Shown piece after piece: positions 1 through 9,098 of a DNA stretch of 35,429 bases (positions are counted from its first letter, which is position 1; every line of letters begins with the position of its first letter). A program made the translations under genes and the position numbers. The notes under the pieces were generated by a model. That model saw nothing but the letters and a program-made list of their open reading frames with translations, made no database searches and was not told where the DNA came from. This DNA is from CAVXEH01 sp963805305 (GTDB taxonomy: Bacteria > Chloroflexota > Limnocylindria > QHBO01): NCBI GenBank assembly GCA_963805305.1, contig CAWDTM010000001.1, forward strand, positions 1 through 35,429, given 5' to 3'.

Positions 1-8
1 AGCTCCTG

Positions 9-908
9 GTGATGGACCGGTCGCTCCTCCCCGGGCCGGCGCTCGACGCGCTGGTCGCGGTCCTTCGAGAGGCCGGGCTGGGGCCCGCGGCGCTCGCGCT
101 CGCGGGTGCCGGGATGGACGACGCCCAGGTTGAACCGGCGGGCAGCGCCATGCCCATCATCGGGAGCGCTCGATCCCACGCCGGGTTCGCCGATGCGGCC
201 GGCGCCTACCTCGACCAGCCCGACCGCGAGCTCCAGCGCGTTGCGGCCGAGCTTCGGCTGGCCGCGGCGGAGGGCGCCCTGGCCGATCCGACGCTCGCCA
301 CCCCGGCGGGGTTGCTCGCGGGCCACCTGCGCCGGGGGGTGGCGGTCTCGGTCGACGGCGAGCTGCGCACCCTGCACCCGCGCCCCGCGGGTCGTGCGCT
401 GGCGGCACGCTTCGCCGCGCTGCACGCTCGGGTTCTAGCGGGCTCCCCGGGCCGGTCGGGCGCGCGTCAGAGCCGGGACGGGCTGCACCTCCTCGAGCGT
501 CGCATCCGCCACGGAGCCTCGATCTGGCTCTTCGACGACGTGCCGTTCGCGCGCATCGACGGGTTCGCCGCGGAGGCCGTGACCACGACCCTTCGGGCGC
601 TGCTCGCCCGGCCTGCCGTCGACCGCAGGCCGGCTTCCGAGACGGATGGGCCGACGCCATTGGCGGACCGTCTCCAGGGCCGGCCCGCACGGGAGCGACC
701 GCGGCAATCAGGACGCGGCGTCCAGCACGAGACCCTGCTGGCTGTGGCGCGTGCCAACGGGCGGATCGCGCCGGCGGCGCGAGCGCTCGGTGTCCACCGC
801 AACACCGTCCTGTACCGGTTGCACCGCGCGGCCCTCGAGCTGGGCCTGGACCCGCGCCGACCCGACGACGCGCTGAGGATCCTGCGGGAGGCCGATGGCG
901 CGGGGTGA
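9..908 (+). CDS. PucR/CdaR-type helix-turn-helix regulator, probably 5'-partial
   Basis: Probable DNA-binding transcription regulator. The last 60 or so residues (about 240-299) match the PucR C-terminal HTH (HTH_30): 'LLAVARANGRIAPAARALGV' followed by HRNTVLYRLHRA and an RPDDAL segment, which is the canonical layout of that domain. The preceding 240 residues are Ala/Arg-rich and show no domain I can name. PucR/CdaR proteins are usually longer (about 380-500 aa), and this frame is open up to the window edge, so the true start probably lies upstream; GTG at 9 is only the first visible start. The gene lies 145 bp upstream of glutamine synthetase on the same strand, and PucR-type regulators often control nitrogen or purine catabolism, so control of glnA is plausible but inferred. 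The family call is fairly secure; the ligand is unknown. Confidence 0.7.
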   Translation: MMDRSLLPGPALDALVAVLREAGLGPAALALAGAGMDDAQVEPAGSAMPIIGSARSHAGFADAAGAYLDQPDRELQRVAAELRLAAAEGALADPTLATPAGLLAGHLRRGVAVSVDGELRTLHPRPAGRALAARFAALHARVLAGSPGRSGARQSRDGLHLLERRIRHGASIWLFDDVPFARIDGFAAEAVTTTLRALLARPAVDRRPASETDGPTPLADRLQGRPARERPRQSGRGVQHETLLAVARANGRIAPAARALGVHRNTVLYRLHRAALELGLDPRRPDDALRILREADGAG

Positions 909-922
909 TGATGCGTCGTCGA

Positions 923-939
923 TTGTGCAGAGTGCACAA
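923..939. promoter_or_regulatory. Perfect inverted repeat upstream of glnA (candidate operator)
   Basis: TTGTGCA-GAG-TGCACAA is a perfect 7-bp inverted repeat with a 3-bp centre. It lies between the regulator stop and the glnA -10 candidate, about 55 bp upstream of the latter. It could be a dimer-binding operator, perhaps for the adjacent PucR-type protein. It could also be a small hairpin ending the regulator transcript, but no T-run follows. The symmetry is seen directly; the function is inferred. Confidence 0.4.
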
Positions 940-993
940 CGACTCGTCACCTCGGGGGAGCCCGCGCAGCGCCACGGGACCGGGCCGGACGGC

Positions 994-999
994 TAGCCT
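994..999 (+). promoter_or_regulatory. Candidate -10 box for glnA
   Basis: TAGCCT fits the TANNNT pattern seen repeatedly in this window. It would give a leader of about 47 nt carrying an AGGAG ribosome-binding site at 1038-1042, 11 nt before the ATG. No clear -35 element is visible. Confidence 0.35.
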
Positions 1000-1053
1000 G
1001 CGGGGGTTGCCACCCGGCCCATCCTCGACCAGCTGACAGGAGCCTATCGACGC

Positions 1054-2419
1054 ATGGCAAGCAAGGAGCTCACCGCCGTCCTCAAGCTCGCGGAGGAGAA
1101 GAACCTCCGATTCGTGAGCCTGCAGTTCACCGACATCGTGGGGGCGGTGAAATCCGTGCAGATCCCCATCGCACCAGCTCACCGAGGCGGTCGAGCACGG
1201 CAAGTGGTTCGACGGGTCGAGCATCGAGGGCTTCGCGCGCATCGCGGAGTCCGACATGTTCCTCGTCCCCGACCTGTCGACCTTCTCGCCCATCCCCTGG
1301 GAGCAGGGCATCGCTCCCGACGGAACGAAGCTGGAGACCGGTGCGGCGCGCGTGATCTGCGACGTCTACACCCCGGGCGGCGATCCGTTCCCGGGTGATC
1401 CGCGATGGGTCCTGCGCCGCCAGATGGAGCGGGCGAAGAAGCTCGGATTCACCTTCAACACCGGGCCGGAGCTCGAGTTCTTCCTGCTTCGCCGGCAGAA
1501 CGGGAGCGTGGCGCTGGACCCGCACGACGCGGCCGGGTACTTCGATCTCTCCGAGGACCTGGGCACCGAGGTCCGCAAGGAGATGATGAACGACCTCGAG
1601 GAGATCGGGATCGAGGTCGAGACCGCGCACCACGAGGTCGCCTCCGGCCAGCACGAGATCGACTTCAAGTACGCGAATGCGCTCCGCACCGCGGACAACG
1701 CCGTGACCTTCAAGACCACGCTGAAGGCCGTCGCCGCCCTCCATGGCCTCCATGCCACGTTCATGCCCAAGCCGATCTTCGGGATCAACGGCTCGGGGAT
1801 GCACACCCACCAGAGCCTCTGGGACGACAAGAAGGGGAAGAACGCCTTCTCCGATCCAAAGGATCCGTACGGTCTTTCGGATACGGCCAGGCACTATATC
1901 GCCGGCACCCTGGAGCACGCCCGGGGGATGATCGCCATCCTTGCTCCGCTGGTGAACAGCTACAAGCGCCTGGTCCCCGGCTACGAGGCGCCCGTCTACA
2001 TCGGCTGGGCGCGCATCAACCGCTCCGCCCTGATCCGGATCCCGCAGATCAGCAAGGGCCAGCTGGACTCGACACGCATCGAGCTGCGCTGCCCCGATCC
2101 CGCCTCCAACCCCTACCTGGCCTTCGCCGCGATGCTGGCCGCGGGCCTGGACGGGATCGAGCGCAAGCTCGAGCCGCCGGCGCCGATCGAAGAGAACCTG
2201 TACCACCTCGATCCCTCCAAGCTGGAGAGCCGCAAGATCAAGCAGCTCCCCGGCACGCTCAAGGACGCCGTCGCGGAGCTGAAGGCGGACAAGGTGATCC
2301 GCGAGGCGCTGGGCGAGCACGTTTTCGAGCGCTTCGTCGAGGCCAAGACCGAGGAGTGGGACGAATACCGGATGCAGGTCTCCGGCTGGGAGGTGGCCCG
2401 CTACCTGGAGGCCTTCTGA
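1054..2419 (+). CDS. glnA: Type I glutamine synthetase, frame disrupted by one extra base
   Basis: Makes glutamine from glutamate, ammonia and ATP in the cytosol. The reading frame breaks near 1171. Residues 1-39 (MASKELTAVL...VKSVQIPI) read from ATG 1054. Skipping one base (G1171) continues directly into HQLTEAVEHGKWFDGSSIEGF, restoring a 454-aa protein, normal for the GSI-alpha/archaeal-type enzyme. Visible motifs are KWFDGSSIEGF, the Glu-rich metal site GPELEFF, ASGQHEIDFKY, the ATP-site stretch KPIFGINGSGMHTHQSLW, RINRSALIRIP and the STRIELRCPDPASNPYLAF block. I see no GSI-beta adenylylation tail, so control is probably by feedback or transcription. AGGAG precedes the ATG. Conserved sequence on both sides of the break favours sequencing error or a very recent lesion over an old pseudogene. 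Identity is near certain; whether the frame is intact in the organism is open. Confidence 0.9.
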
Positions 2420-2496
2420 GCCGATGTCGACCGATCACGCGGAGCCTTGCCCAGGATCGCGAAACCGAGTGCATCCTGCGTGCGTATGAACTGATG

Positions 2497-2533
2497 AACG
2501 AGACCGCGGTGAGCTGTGCGCCGCGGTCTCGTT
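2497..2533. terminator. 13-bp perfect hairpin between convergent genes
   Basis: The 13-base arms at 2497-2509 and 2521-2533 (AACGAGACCGCGG and its exact complement) flank an 11-nt loop. The hairpin begins 78 bp after the glnA stop and ends 10 bp before the flippase stop on the other strand, the right position for a bidirectional terminator. There is no real T-tract on either strand, so it is not a textbook intrinsic terminator. Confidence 0.6.
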
Positions 2534-2542
2534 GACGGTGAC

Positions 2543-4021
2543 TCAGTTCGTGCCTCGCAGCCGCGCCGCGATCCGCCGCCCCTCGGCGGCGATCCGTGCC
2601 ATCTCGTTGCGACCGATCACGCGCAGCGCGAGCAGGGTTGGCAGGTAGGCGGCGAAGCACAGCAGCCGCCAGGCGAGCAGATCAGGACCCAAAACGGCTG
2701 CCTCCCCCAGGACGAAACCGATCACCAGCGCGCTCACCGCCCGGCGCAGATCCCATGGCACCGGGTATTGGCGTTGGGAGAGCCAGCTTCCTACCACCGC
2801 GAGCAGTGCGTAGCCACCCAGGGTTGAGAATGCAGCCCCCATGAAGCCGAAGGCCGGGACAAGGATCAGGTTTGCGCCGAGATTCGCCACGGCTGCGAGA
2901 CCCATCGCCACCAGGACCAGGCGGGTCCGACCGACGATGCTGAGGCCGGTGCTTCCGATGGTGAACATGCCGTACAGGACGTAGGCGAAGGCGCTGAAGG
3001 GCACGACGTACCGGCTTGCCTCGAAGCGCGCGCCGAGCAGCAAACGGATGGCATCGGTACCAAAGGCCGAGAGGAAGAGGGCGGCGGCTGAGGCGGTGAC
3101 CGCGAAGAGGGTGAGGACCCGGCTGATGCTGCGCTGGCCCCCCTCCTGGCGAGTGAGGTCCCAGAATGCGGCGCCCCACGCCAGGGTGAACGGCGCGATC
3201 GCCAGGGCGTTCACCACCTGGCCGGCCGTGTAGCCGGCGGAGTAGAGGCCCGCGGCACCGAAACCTTCGAACGCGCGGACCACGTAGCGGTCGGACAGGT
3301 TGAGGGTCCACCCGGCCACCGACGCAGGCACGAGCGGGAGGCTGAAGGCGAGCATCGACCGGACGAGCGGCGGGTTCCAGCCCACCGTCAGTGCCCCCGC
3401 CCGGAGGAGCACCAGGAGGCCGGCGCTGGTCGTGAGCGCGGCGGAACCGAGGGAGCCAAGCACGACACCGAGGACCCCCAGCCGGAGGGGCAGGACGAAG
3501 ACGATGATGAGCAGGCTGCCGACGATCGCCCGGCTGAAGCCCAGGATCGCGTAGGGTCCCGGACGGCGATGTGCCCGCAGGTAGGCCAGCGGCATCTGGT
3601 TCAGCGTGTCGAACAGGACGATTGGTCCGACGAGCGCCAGCAACAGAAGGGCGTTGTCGGCGTCTCCCAGAAGAATCGCCTGGAGCACGAAGGAGCCGGC
3701 AACAATGAGCATCGCGAAGGCGGTCGACACAATGAGGCGCAGCGACATCGAGCTGCGCAGGACGTTCAGCCGATCGGGATCGGTCTCGGCCTCCTTCAGG
3801 TACCAGCGGAAGAAGGCCTGGGGTAGGGCCAGGGTCGCGATCATGATCGACAGTGAGAGCGTGGCGTTAACGACCGAGATAACGCCGTACCTGTCGGGGC
3901 CCAGCGCTCTCGCGTAGATGGGAACCAGGATGATGTTCAGCGCCTGGTTGGCGACGCCGCCCACCCCGTAGATGGCTGAGTCTGAGATGAGGCGACGTCC
4001 GAAGCGCGGTGTGCCCGTCAT
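2543..4021 (-). CDS. Wzx-type polysaccharide flippase (MOP superfamily)
   Basis: Integral inner-membrane protein of 492 aa expected to flip lipid-linked oligosaccharide repeat units. The N-terminus (SDSAIYGVGGVANQALNIIL, then LVPIYARALGPDRYGVISV) is typical of polysaccharide-biosynthesis flippases. About a dozen or more hydrophobic segments follow through the whole length, and length is normal for Wzx (400-500 aa). ATG 4021 gives the complete conserved N-terminus. The gene is divergent from the glycosyltransferase at 4114 and convergent with glnA. A candidate -10 (TATAGT on the minus strand, 4053-4058) predicts a leader of about 24 nt. A second, distinct flippase lies at 21177, so the locus may export two glycans. 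Family is secure; substrate unknown. Confidence 0.85.
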   Translation of the reverse strand: MTGTPRFGRRLISDSAIYGVGGVANQALNIILVPIYARALGPDRYGVISVVNATLSLSIMIATLALPQAFFRWYLKEAETDPDRLNVLRSSMSLRLIVSTAFAMLIVAGSFVLQAILLGDADNALLLLALVGPIVLFDTLNQMPLAYLRAHRRPGPYAILGFSRAIVGSLLIIVFVLPLRLGVLGVVLGSLGSAALTTSAGLLVLLRAGALTVGWNPPLVRSMLAFSLPLVPASVAGWTLNLSDRYVVRAFEGFGAAGLYSAGYTAGQVVNALAIAPFTLAWGAAFWDLTRQEGGQRSISRVLTLFAVTASAAALFLSAFGTDAIRLLLGARFEASRYVVPFSAFAYVLYGMFTIGSTGLSIVGRTRLVLVAMGLAAVANLGANLILVPAFGFMGAAFSTLGGYALLAVVGSWLSQRQYPVPWDLRRAVSALVIGFVLGEAAVLGPDLLAWRLLCFAAYLPTLLALRVIGRNEMARIAAEGRRIAARLRGTN

Positions 4022-4052
4022 TGAATCTCGGTCGGCGTTGGCATCAGCGGGG

Positions 4053-4058
4053 ACTATA
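4053..4058 (-). promoter_or_regulatory. Candidate -10 box for the flippase
   Basis: Reads TATAGT on the minus strand, 31 bp before the flippase ATG. It is paired back-to-back with TATACT on the plus strand at 4074-4079, forming a compact divergent promoter region. Confidence 0.4.
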
Positions 4059-4073
4059 CCCAGTCACGCGCGC

Positions 4074-4079
4074 TATACT
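4074..4079 (+). promoter_or_regulatory. Candidate -10 box for the 4114 glycosyltransferase
   Basis: TATACT is close to the -10 consensus and lies 34 bp upstream of the proposed GTG start. No convincing -35 box is visible. Confidence 0.4.
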
Positions 4080-4113
4080 CCGCCGCCGTCATCAGCGCTC
4101 CGCTTTGATTCCC

Positions 4114-5335
4114 GTGGAGGTTCTCCTGGTCGGCCCCGCAGATCTCAATCGCCGCGTCACGATGCTCGTGCGCAACGGCTACACGAACGACACTCGAGTC
4201 GAACGTGAGGCGGCGACGCTGCACGACGCTGGTTACGACGTGACCGTCGTCGCGGAGGCGCGCGATGGGCAGCCCGAACGCGAGACACGCGCCGGCGTCG
4301 ACGGTCATCCGGGTGCGGCGGCACGGCCCAAAGCTCCCGGGCATCCGCTTTCTCGCCCACCAACGGCGGGTGGCGGCAGCCGTGTTGGCAACACGGCCGG
4401 GAATTCTGCATGCCCACGACACGGATGGCCTGCAGGTGATCGGGCCCGTGGCTGCCCGGATCGGCGTGCCATTCGTGTACGACGCTCACGAGCTTTGGCT
4501 GGGTCTCGGGCGACGGGGGCGGCCAGCCTGGTATGCGGCACTTTCCCGGTTCTACTACTGGATGGTGGAGCGTCGGTACATACCCCGGGCCGCAGCGGTG
4601 GTGGTGGCCAATCCGCCGGTGGCGAGCGAGCTCGAGCGGCGCTATGGCATTCGCAGGGTGCGCCGGGTGCCGAACTTCCCCGCCGATGCGGTCGGCGATC
4701 CCGAGCCGGTTCGTGCCGACATCCGTGCACTACCGGGCGGCGAGCGGATCCCGCAGGCCCCGTTTGTGATCTATGTCGGAGGCATGGCCCCGGAGCGAGG
4801 GATCGAGCAACTGATCGAGGCCATGGCCCTGCTCCCGCGGCGGCACCTCGTCTTCCTGGGAGCCGGCGGTGCGCATGATCCAGTCGTGCGCTCGCTGGCT
4901 GATCGACTGGGGCTGGCGGAACGGGTCCATTACCTTGCCGCGGTGCCATCGGAGCTCGTGGTGCCGTATGCCGCCAACGCGGCGGTCGGGGTCGCAGCTA
5001 ACCAGCCGACCTCCTTGAACAACCGGCTTGCGCTGCCGAACAAGGTGTTCCAGTACATGGCTGCCGCGGTGCCCGTCGTGGCCAGCGACTACCCCCAGAT
5101 CCGCGAGATCATCCTCGCCGCCGGCTGCGGTACCGTGGTCGACGCGCGGGAGCCAGCCGCCATCGCGGCCGGCCTCGCCACCTACCTGGATGACCCCGCT
5201 CGCGCTCGAGCCGAAGGCCTGAGCGGCCGAAACGCCGTTCGCGAGCACTATCACTGGCGGGTGGCCGCAGACGAGCTGCTTGCCGCGTATCGTTCCATGG
5301 ACGTGCCGGCCGCGGGCCTGTCGATCGAGAGCTGA
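4114..5335 (+). CDS. GT4-type glycosyltransferase, frame disrupted by one extra base
   Basis: GT-B fold, family 4-like glycosyltransferase, probably adding a sugar to the lipid-linked repeat unit at the cytoplasmic face. The first 62 codons (VEVLLVGPADLNRRVTMLVR... to ETRAGV) are in one frame. Skipping one base near 4300 gives TVIRVRRHGPKLPGIRFLAH and the rest, total about 406 aa. Motifs include HAHDTDGLQVIGPVAARIGV, PFVYDAHELW, FVIYVGGMAPERGIEQLIEA and the C-terminal donor-site region PNKVFQYMAAAVPVVASDYP. GTG 4114 is my start choice; TTG 4105 in the same frame is also possible and neither has a clear ribosome site. The stop is 6 bp before the next gene's ATG, so the two are co-transcribed. 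Donor and acceptor cannot be read from sequence. Confidence 0.8.
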
Positions 5336-5341
5336 GGAGGA

Positions 5342-6688
5342 ATGGTGGCGAGCGCAGAGCAGCATCGCGAGCGGATCTGCATCATCGGCCTGGGATACGT
5401 TGGTCTGCCCCTGGCCCTGGACCTGCTCGAGGCGGGCCACGAGGTCCACGCTGTCGATGCATCCAGCGCACGCGTCGCCCGGCTCGCGGAGGGCGTCAGC
5501 TATGTCGACGACGTGCCGGCCGAGCGCCTGCAGCGGGCGCTCGCGAGCGGACGTCTGCACCTGACGACCTCTGCTGATGACTGGACCAACGAGGACGTTG
5601 CCTTCATCTGCGTGCCGACGCCGGTCACCGCGAGCCGCGAGCCGGACCTGGGCGCGGTGCTGTCAGCGGCCGAGTACGCCCGGGCAGGCTTGCGCTCCGG
5701 TGACCTGGTGGTGCTGCAGTCCACCACCTACCCGGGCACGACGCTTGGGCCCCTTCGCTCCGCGCTGGAGAAGGGTGGCCTGATCGCCGGACGCGACTTT
5801 GGGCTTGCCTTTGCGCCGGAGCGTGTCAGCCCGGGCGAGGGACGGCCGTCGTCGGCCATCCCGCGCCTCGTCGGGGGGATCGACAGCGCCAGCACGGACC
5901 GCGCCGCGGCCATCCTGGAGGGTGTCTCTCCGTCGGTGCTGCGGATGACGAGCGCCGATGCCGCGGAGCTTGCGAAGCTCTTCGAAAACGTCTTCCGGAA
6001 CGTGAACATCGCGCTGGTGAACGAGCTTGCGCTCATCTGCGAGCGTCTGGGCCTGGACGTGTGGGAGATCATCCGCGGAGCGTCGACGAAGCCATTTGGC
6101 TTCATGCCCTTCTACCCTGGTCCTGGCGTGGGCGGGCACTGCATCCCGGTGGATCCTTACTACCTGGCTGCTCGCGCCCGCGAGGTCGGCTTCCACGAGC
6201 GGTTCATCGAGACGGCCGGCGACATCAACTCCCAGATGCCGGCCCACGTCGTGCGCCTCATCGCCCAGGCGCTGAATCGGCGGGGGAAGCCACTGAACGG
6301 AGCCCGAGTCGTGGTGGTCGGGGTGGCCTTCAAGCCCGGCGTCGCCGATGCGCGCAACAGCCCGGCGGGGCCAATCATCCTAGAGCTCGTCGCCGAGGGA
6401 GCGCACGTCACCTACCACGACCCGCGGCTCCCGGAGTTCGCGCCTCAGGACGGCGAGTCATCCGCTGGCGATGCCGATTCTGCGGGGGAGCTCCGGCTGG
6501 AGAGCGTGGACCTCGAGGAGGCACTGGCCGCGAATCCGGACTGCGTGGTGATCGTCACGCCCCATCCGGAGGTCGACTGGGACGCGGTCTTCCGGCGAGC
6601 CGACCTGGTGGTGGACACCAGGGATGTCTCGGCAGGCCGCCCGGTGCGACCCGGGCAGGTCTTGCGGCTCGGCGCGGGCTGGAGCTGA
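5342..6688 (+). CDS. wecC: UDP-sugar 6-dehydrogenase, UDP-ManNAc dehydrogenase (WecC/WbpA) type
   Basis: NAD-dependent two-step oxidation of a UDP-hexosamine C6 to a uronate. 448 aa. The Rossmann motif GLGYVGLPLALDLL is at about residues 16-29, FAPERVSPGE at 157-166, the AELAKLFENVFRNVNIAL helix with Lys about 212, and the catalytic-Cys motif GGHCIPVDPYYLA with Cys about 267. The C-terminal UDP-binding domain includes VAFKPGVADARNSPA. The overall pattern is closer to WecC/WbpA than to UDP-glucose dehydrogenase. A UDP-GlcNAc 2-epimerase is encoded at 10684-11802, which fits a UDP-ManNAc to UDP-ManNAcA route. A GAGGAGG ribosome site ends 1 nt before ATG 5342; GTG 5345 would be better spaced and may be the real start. 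The fold and reaction are secure; the exact sugar is inferred. Confidence 0.85.
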   Translation: MVASAEQHRERICIIGLGYVGLPLALDLLEAGHEVHAVDASSARVARLAEGVSYVDDVPAERLQRALASGRLHLTTSADDWTNEDVAFICVPTPVTASREPDLGAVLSAAEYARAGLRSGDLVVLQSTTYPGTTLGPLRSALEKGGLIAGRDFGLAFAPERVSPGEGRPSSAIPRLVGGIDSASTDRAAAILEGVSPSVLRMTSADAAELAKLFENVFRNVNIALVNELALICERLGLDVWEIIRGASTKPFGFMPFYPGPGVGGHCIPVDPYYLAARAREVGFHERFIETAGDINSQMPAHVVRLIAQALNRRGKPLNGARVVVVGVAFKPGVADARNSPAGPIILELVAEGAHVTYHDPRLPEFAPQDGESSAGDADSAGELRLESVDLEEALAANPDCVVIVTPHPEVDWDAVFRRADLVVDTRDVSAGRPVRPGQVLRLGAGWS

Positions 6689-6689
6689 C

Positions 6690-7990
6690 TTGCGGCAGAC
6701 CAGCGCGCCGCGGGTGCTGATCGGCTTTCGCGAAATCTCGGGGTTTTGCCGCAACCTGCGCGACGGCCTGGAGGCGGCAGGCGCCACTGCCACCTTCATC
6801 GACCTGTTCGAGGACCCGCGCGGCTACGGGACCGCCGCTCGCCAGCGGGGGCTTGCTCGCCTCGTCGCCCGTCTTCGGGCCGCTCGGGCATCGGCGTCGG
6901 GTCCCGTGTGGGCGGCCCTCTGGACCGCCCTGTACCGCGCGGCCATGAGCGTCCTGTTCGTGTGGGCTGTTGCCCGCTACGACGTGTTCATCTTCCGATC
7001 GAGCAACAGCTTCTTCGGACTCCGCGACCTGCCGCTCCTCAAGCGTCTTGGCAAACGTGATCATCCACGTCTATCTCGGCAGCGACTCGCGGCCGAGCTA
7101 CCTCAACGGCGCCGAGCTGGGTCCACCGCCCGGGCGTGATCTGCGTCTGCTCGCTGGCGCAACCAGGGACAAGGTCCGCCTGCTGCGGCGCGTGGAGCGC
7201 TACGCGGACGTCATCGTCAGCCATCCGCCCTCCTCCCAGCTCCACGTTCGTCCCTTCGTCTCGTTCCTCGCCCTCGGCCTGCCCTACCCGGCACGCGAGG
7301 GAGCACCGGCGCCACCTGCCGCGGGGGATGTGGTGCGGGCTTTGCACGCGCCCACCGACCCCCTCGGAAAGGGCAGCGACGAGATCCGGTCCGCCGTTGA
7401 GCGGCTGCAGGACGCCGGCGTCCCCATTGCACTGCGGGAGGTACGGGGGGTGCCGAACGCGGAGGTCCTCCGGGCCATCGACGAGAGCGACTTCGTCATC
7501 GACCAGCTCTACTCGGACACGCCCATGGCGACCTTTGCCGCGGAGGCGGCCTCGCGAGGGCGCCCCGCGGTGGTGGGTGGGTACGGCTGGGATCGGCTTC
7601 GCGGCGAGGTCCCGACCGATGCCATGCCGCCGGCGCAGCTCTGCCGGCCGTCGGGAGCTGGACAGCGCCATCCGGCAGCTCGTGGAGGATCGCGCGTATC
7701 GGCTGCGGCTGGGCGCCGAGGCACGCGCATTCGTGCAGAGGCGGTGGTCACCTGCCGAGGTGGCTGGCCGGTACCTGCAGCTCGTCACGGGATCGCCGCC
7801 CTCTCCCTGGATGATCGACCCGGCGACCCTTCGGCATGTCGAGGGTGCGGGCCTGTCCGAGGAACGGGCCCGGATGACGGTCCGGCAGCTCGTCTCGCAG
7901 CTGGGGTCGAGTGCGCTGGCTCTGGATGAGAACCCCGGGATCCGCGAGGCGCTGCTGGGCTTCGCAGGGGTCCCGCCTAGCCAGCCGTGA
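6690..7990 (+). CDS. GT-B-like glycosyltransferase, two +1 frame disruptions
   Basis: Three open frames join into one protein of about 432 aa if one base is skipped near 7056 (between RDLPLLKRLGK and VIIHVYLGSDSRPSYLNG) and one near 7645 (between MPPAQLC and GRRELDSAIRQLVEDRAY). The N-terminal half starts RVLIGFREISGFCRNLRDGL. The C-terminal half has ALHAPTDPLGKGSDEI, SDFVIDQLYSDTPMATFAAE and a GRPAVVGGYGW segment, the arrangement of a GT-B donor domain. The last 65 residues (from about SPPSPWMIDP) look like an extra tail. The start is probably TTG 6690, 2 nt after the dehydrogenase stop, with GGAG at 6681-6684. The 3' end overlaps the convergent aminotransferase gene by 14 bp. Substrate is unknown. 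Confidence 0.65.
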
Positions 7991-9098
7991 GGGCTGCCCG
8001 AAGACGCTCCGCCACGTATGCCACGTCGTCCGCCGACATCGCGCCGTGCAGCGGCAGCGCCAGCGAACGGGTAAAGGCGGCGTGGGAGCCGGGCAGGTCG
8101 CCGGGACGGTACCCGTAGGTGCGCGAGAAGTATGGTTCCGCGTGGAGCGCGTATGTGCCCAGGGTGCTCTCGATGCCGTCGGCGCGAAGCGCAGCAATGA
8201 TTGCGTCGCGCTCGACGTTCGGGTCGAGAAGGACGACGTAGGACTGGAACGTGTGCGTCCTTCCCGGAGGAGTCGATGGGCGTCGGAGACGTTCCTCCCC
8301 GGCGAGCGCCGCGTCATACCACTCGGCCACCTGCCGCCGGGCCGCGAGGAATGCGTCCAGGCGACGCATCTGCGCCACGCCCACCGCGGCGAGGATGTCG
8401 CTCATCCGGTAGTTGTACCCGGCGGCCTCGAACCGGAACCGCCCTCCCTCGCGGACACCGCCGTGGCTCCTCAGGAGGCGGATGCGCTCGGCCAGCGCCT
8501 CGTCCGAGGTGGTGATCATCCCCCCTTCGCCGGTGGTGATCGACTTGCGCGGGTGGAAGCTGAAGCAGCCGGCCAGGCCGATGGCGCCGGTTGGCCGGTC
8601 GTGGTAGCTCGCTCCGAGAGCGCAGGCTGCGTCCTCGATGACGGGCAGTCCGTGGCGCGCGGCCACCTCCATGATTGGGTCCATGTCCGCCGGAAGCCCG
8701 AACGGATGGACCGGCAGGATCGCGCGCGATCGGGCGGTGATGCGGCGCTCAAGATCGGTTGCCTGCATGCCGAAGGTCGTGATGTCGACATCCACGAGCA
8801 CCGGCGTGGCGCCTTGCTGCACCACCACATTTGCGGTGGCCGGGAAGGTGAAGTCCGCGACGAGCACCTCATCCCCCGGCCCGATGCCAAGAGCGGCCAG
8901 CGAGAGGTGGAGCGCCGTGGTGGCGGATGTCACGGCGAACGCGTGGGCCGCCCCGACGCGAGCCCGCACCGCCTCCTCGAACTCGGCCACTTTGGGGCCC
9001 TGGGTCAGGTAGCCGGAGGCGAGCACCTCCCGGATCTCGTCCAGCTCCGCCTGGCCCGCCTGCGGTCGGGCCAGCCAGATGCGCCGCTCAGTTTCCAT
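7977..9098 (-). CDS. DegT/DnrJ/EryC1/StrS sugar aminotransferase (PLP)
   Basis: PLP-dependent transaminase that converts a keto-sugar nucleotide to an amino sugar (glutamate usually the donor). 373 aa, the usual length. It shows SGYLTQGPKVAEFE at about 28-41, ADFTFPAT at about 81-88, the PLP-contacting EDAACALGA around Asp156, and SFHPRKSITTGEGG with the Schiff-base Lys at about 185. ATG 9098 overlaps the end of the upstream SDR gene by 11 bp, so the two are translationally coupled. With the SDR, the 10139 acyltransferase and the WecB/WecC-like enzymes it could build an N-acylated amino sugar. Which carbon is aminated cannot be read from sequence. Confidence 0.87.
   Translation of the reverse strand: METERRIWLARPQAGQAELDEIREVLASGYLTQGPKVAEFEEAVRARVGAAHAFAVTSATTALHLSLAALGIGPGDEVLVADFTFPATANVVVQQGATPVLVDVDITTFGMQATDLERRITARSRAILPVHPFGLPADMDPIMEVAARHGLPVIEDAACALGASYHDRPTGAIGLAGCFSFHPRKSITTGEGGMITTSDEALAERIRLLRSHGGVREGGRFRFEAAGYNYRMSDILAAVGVAQMRRLDAFLAARRQVAEWYDAALAGEERLRRPSTPPGRTHTFQSYVVLLDPNVERDAIIAALRADGIESTLGTYALHAEPYFSRTYGYRPGDLPGSHAAFTRSLALPLHGAMSADDVAYVAERLRAALTAG

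Noticed and set aside
1127..2320. Long minus-strand frame opposite glnA
   Set aside because: A mirror frame typical of GC-rich coding DNA; the plus strand encodes an unmistakable glutamine synthetase.
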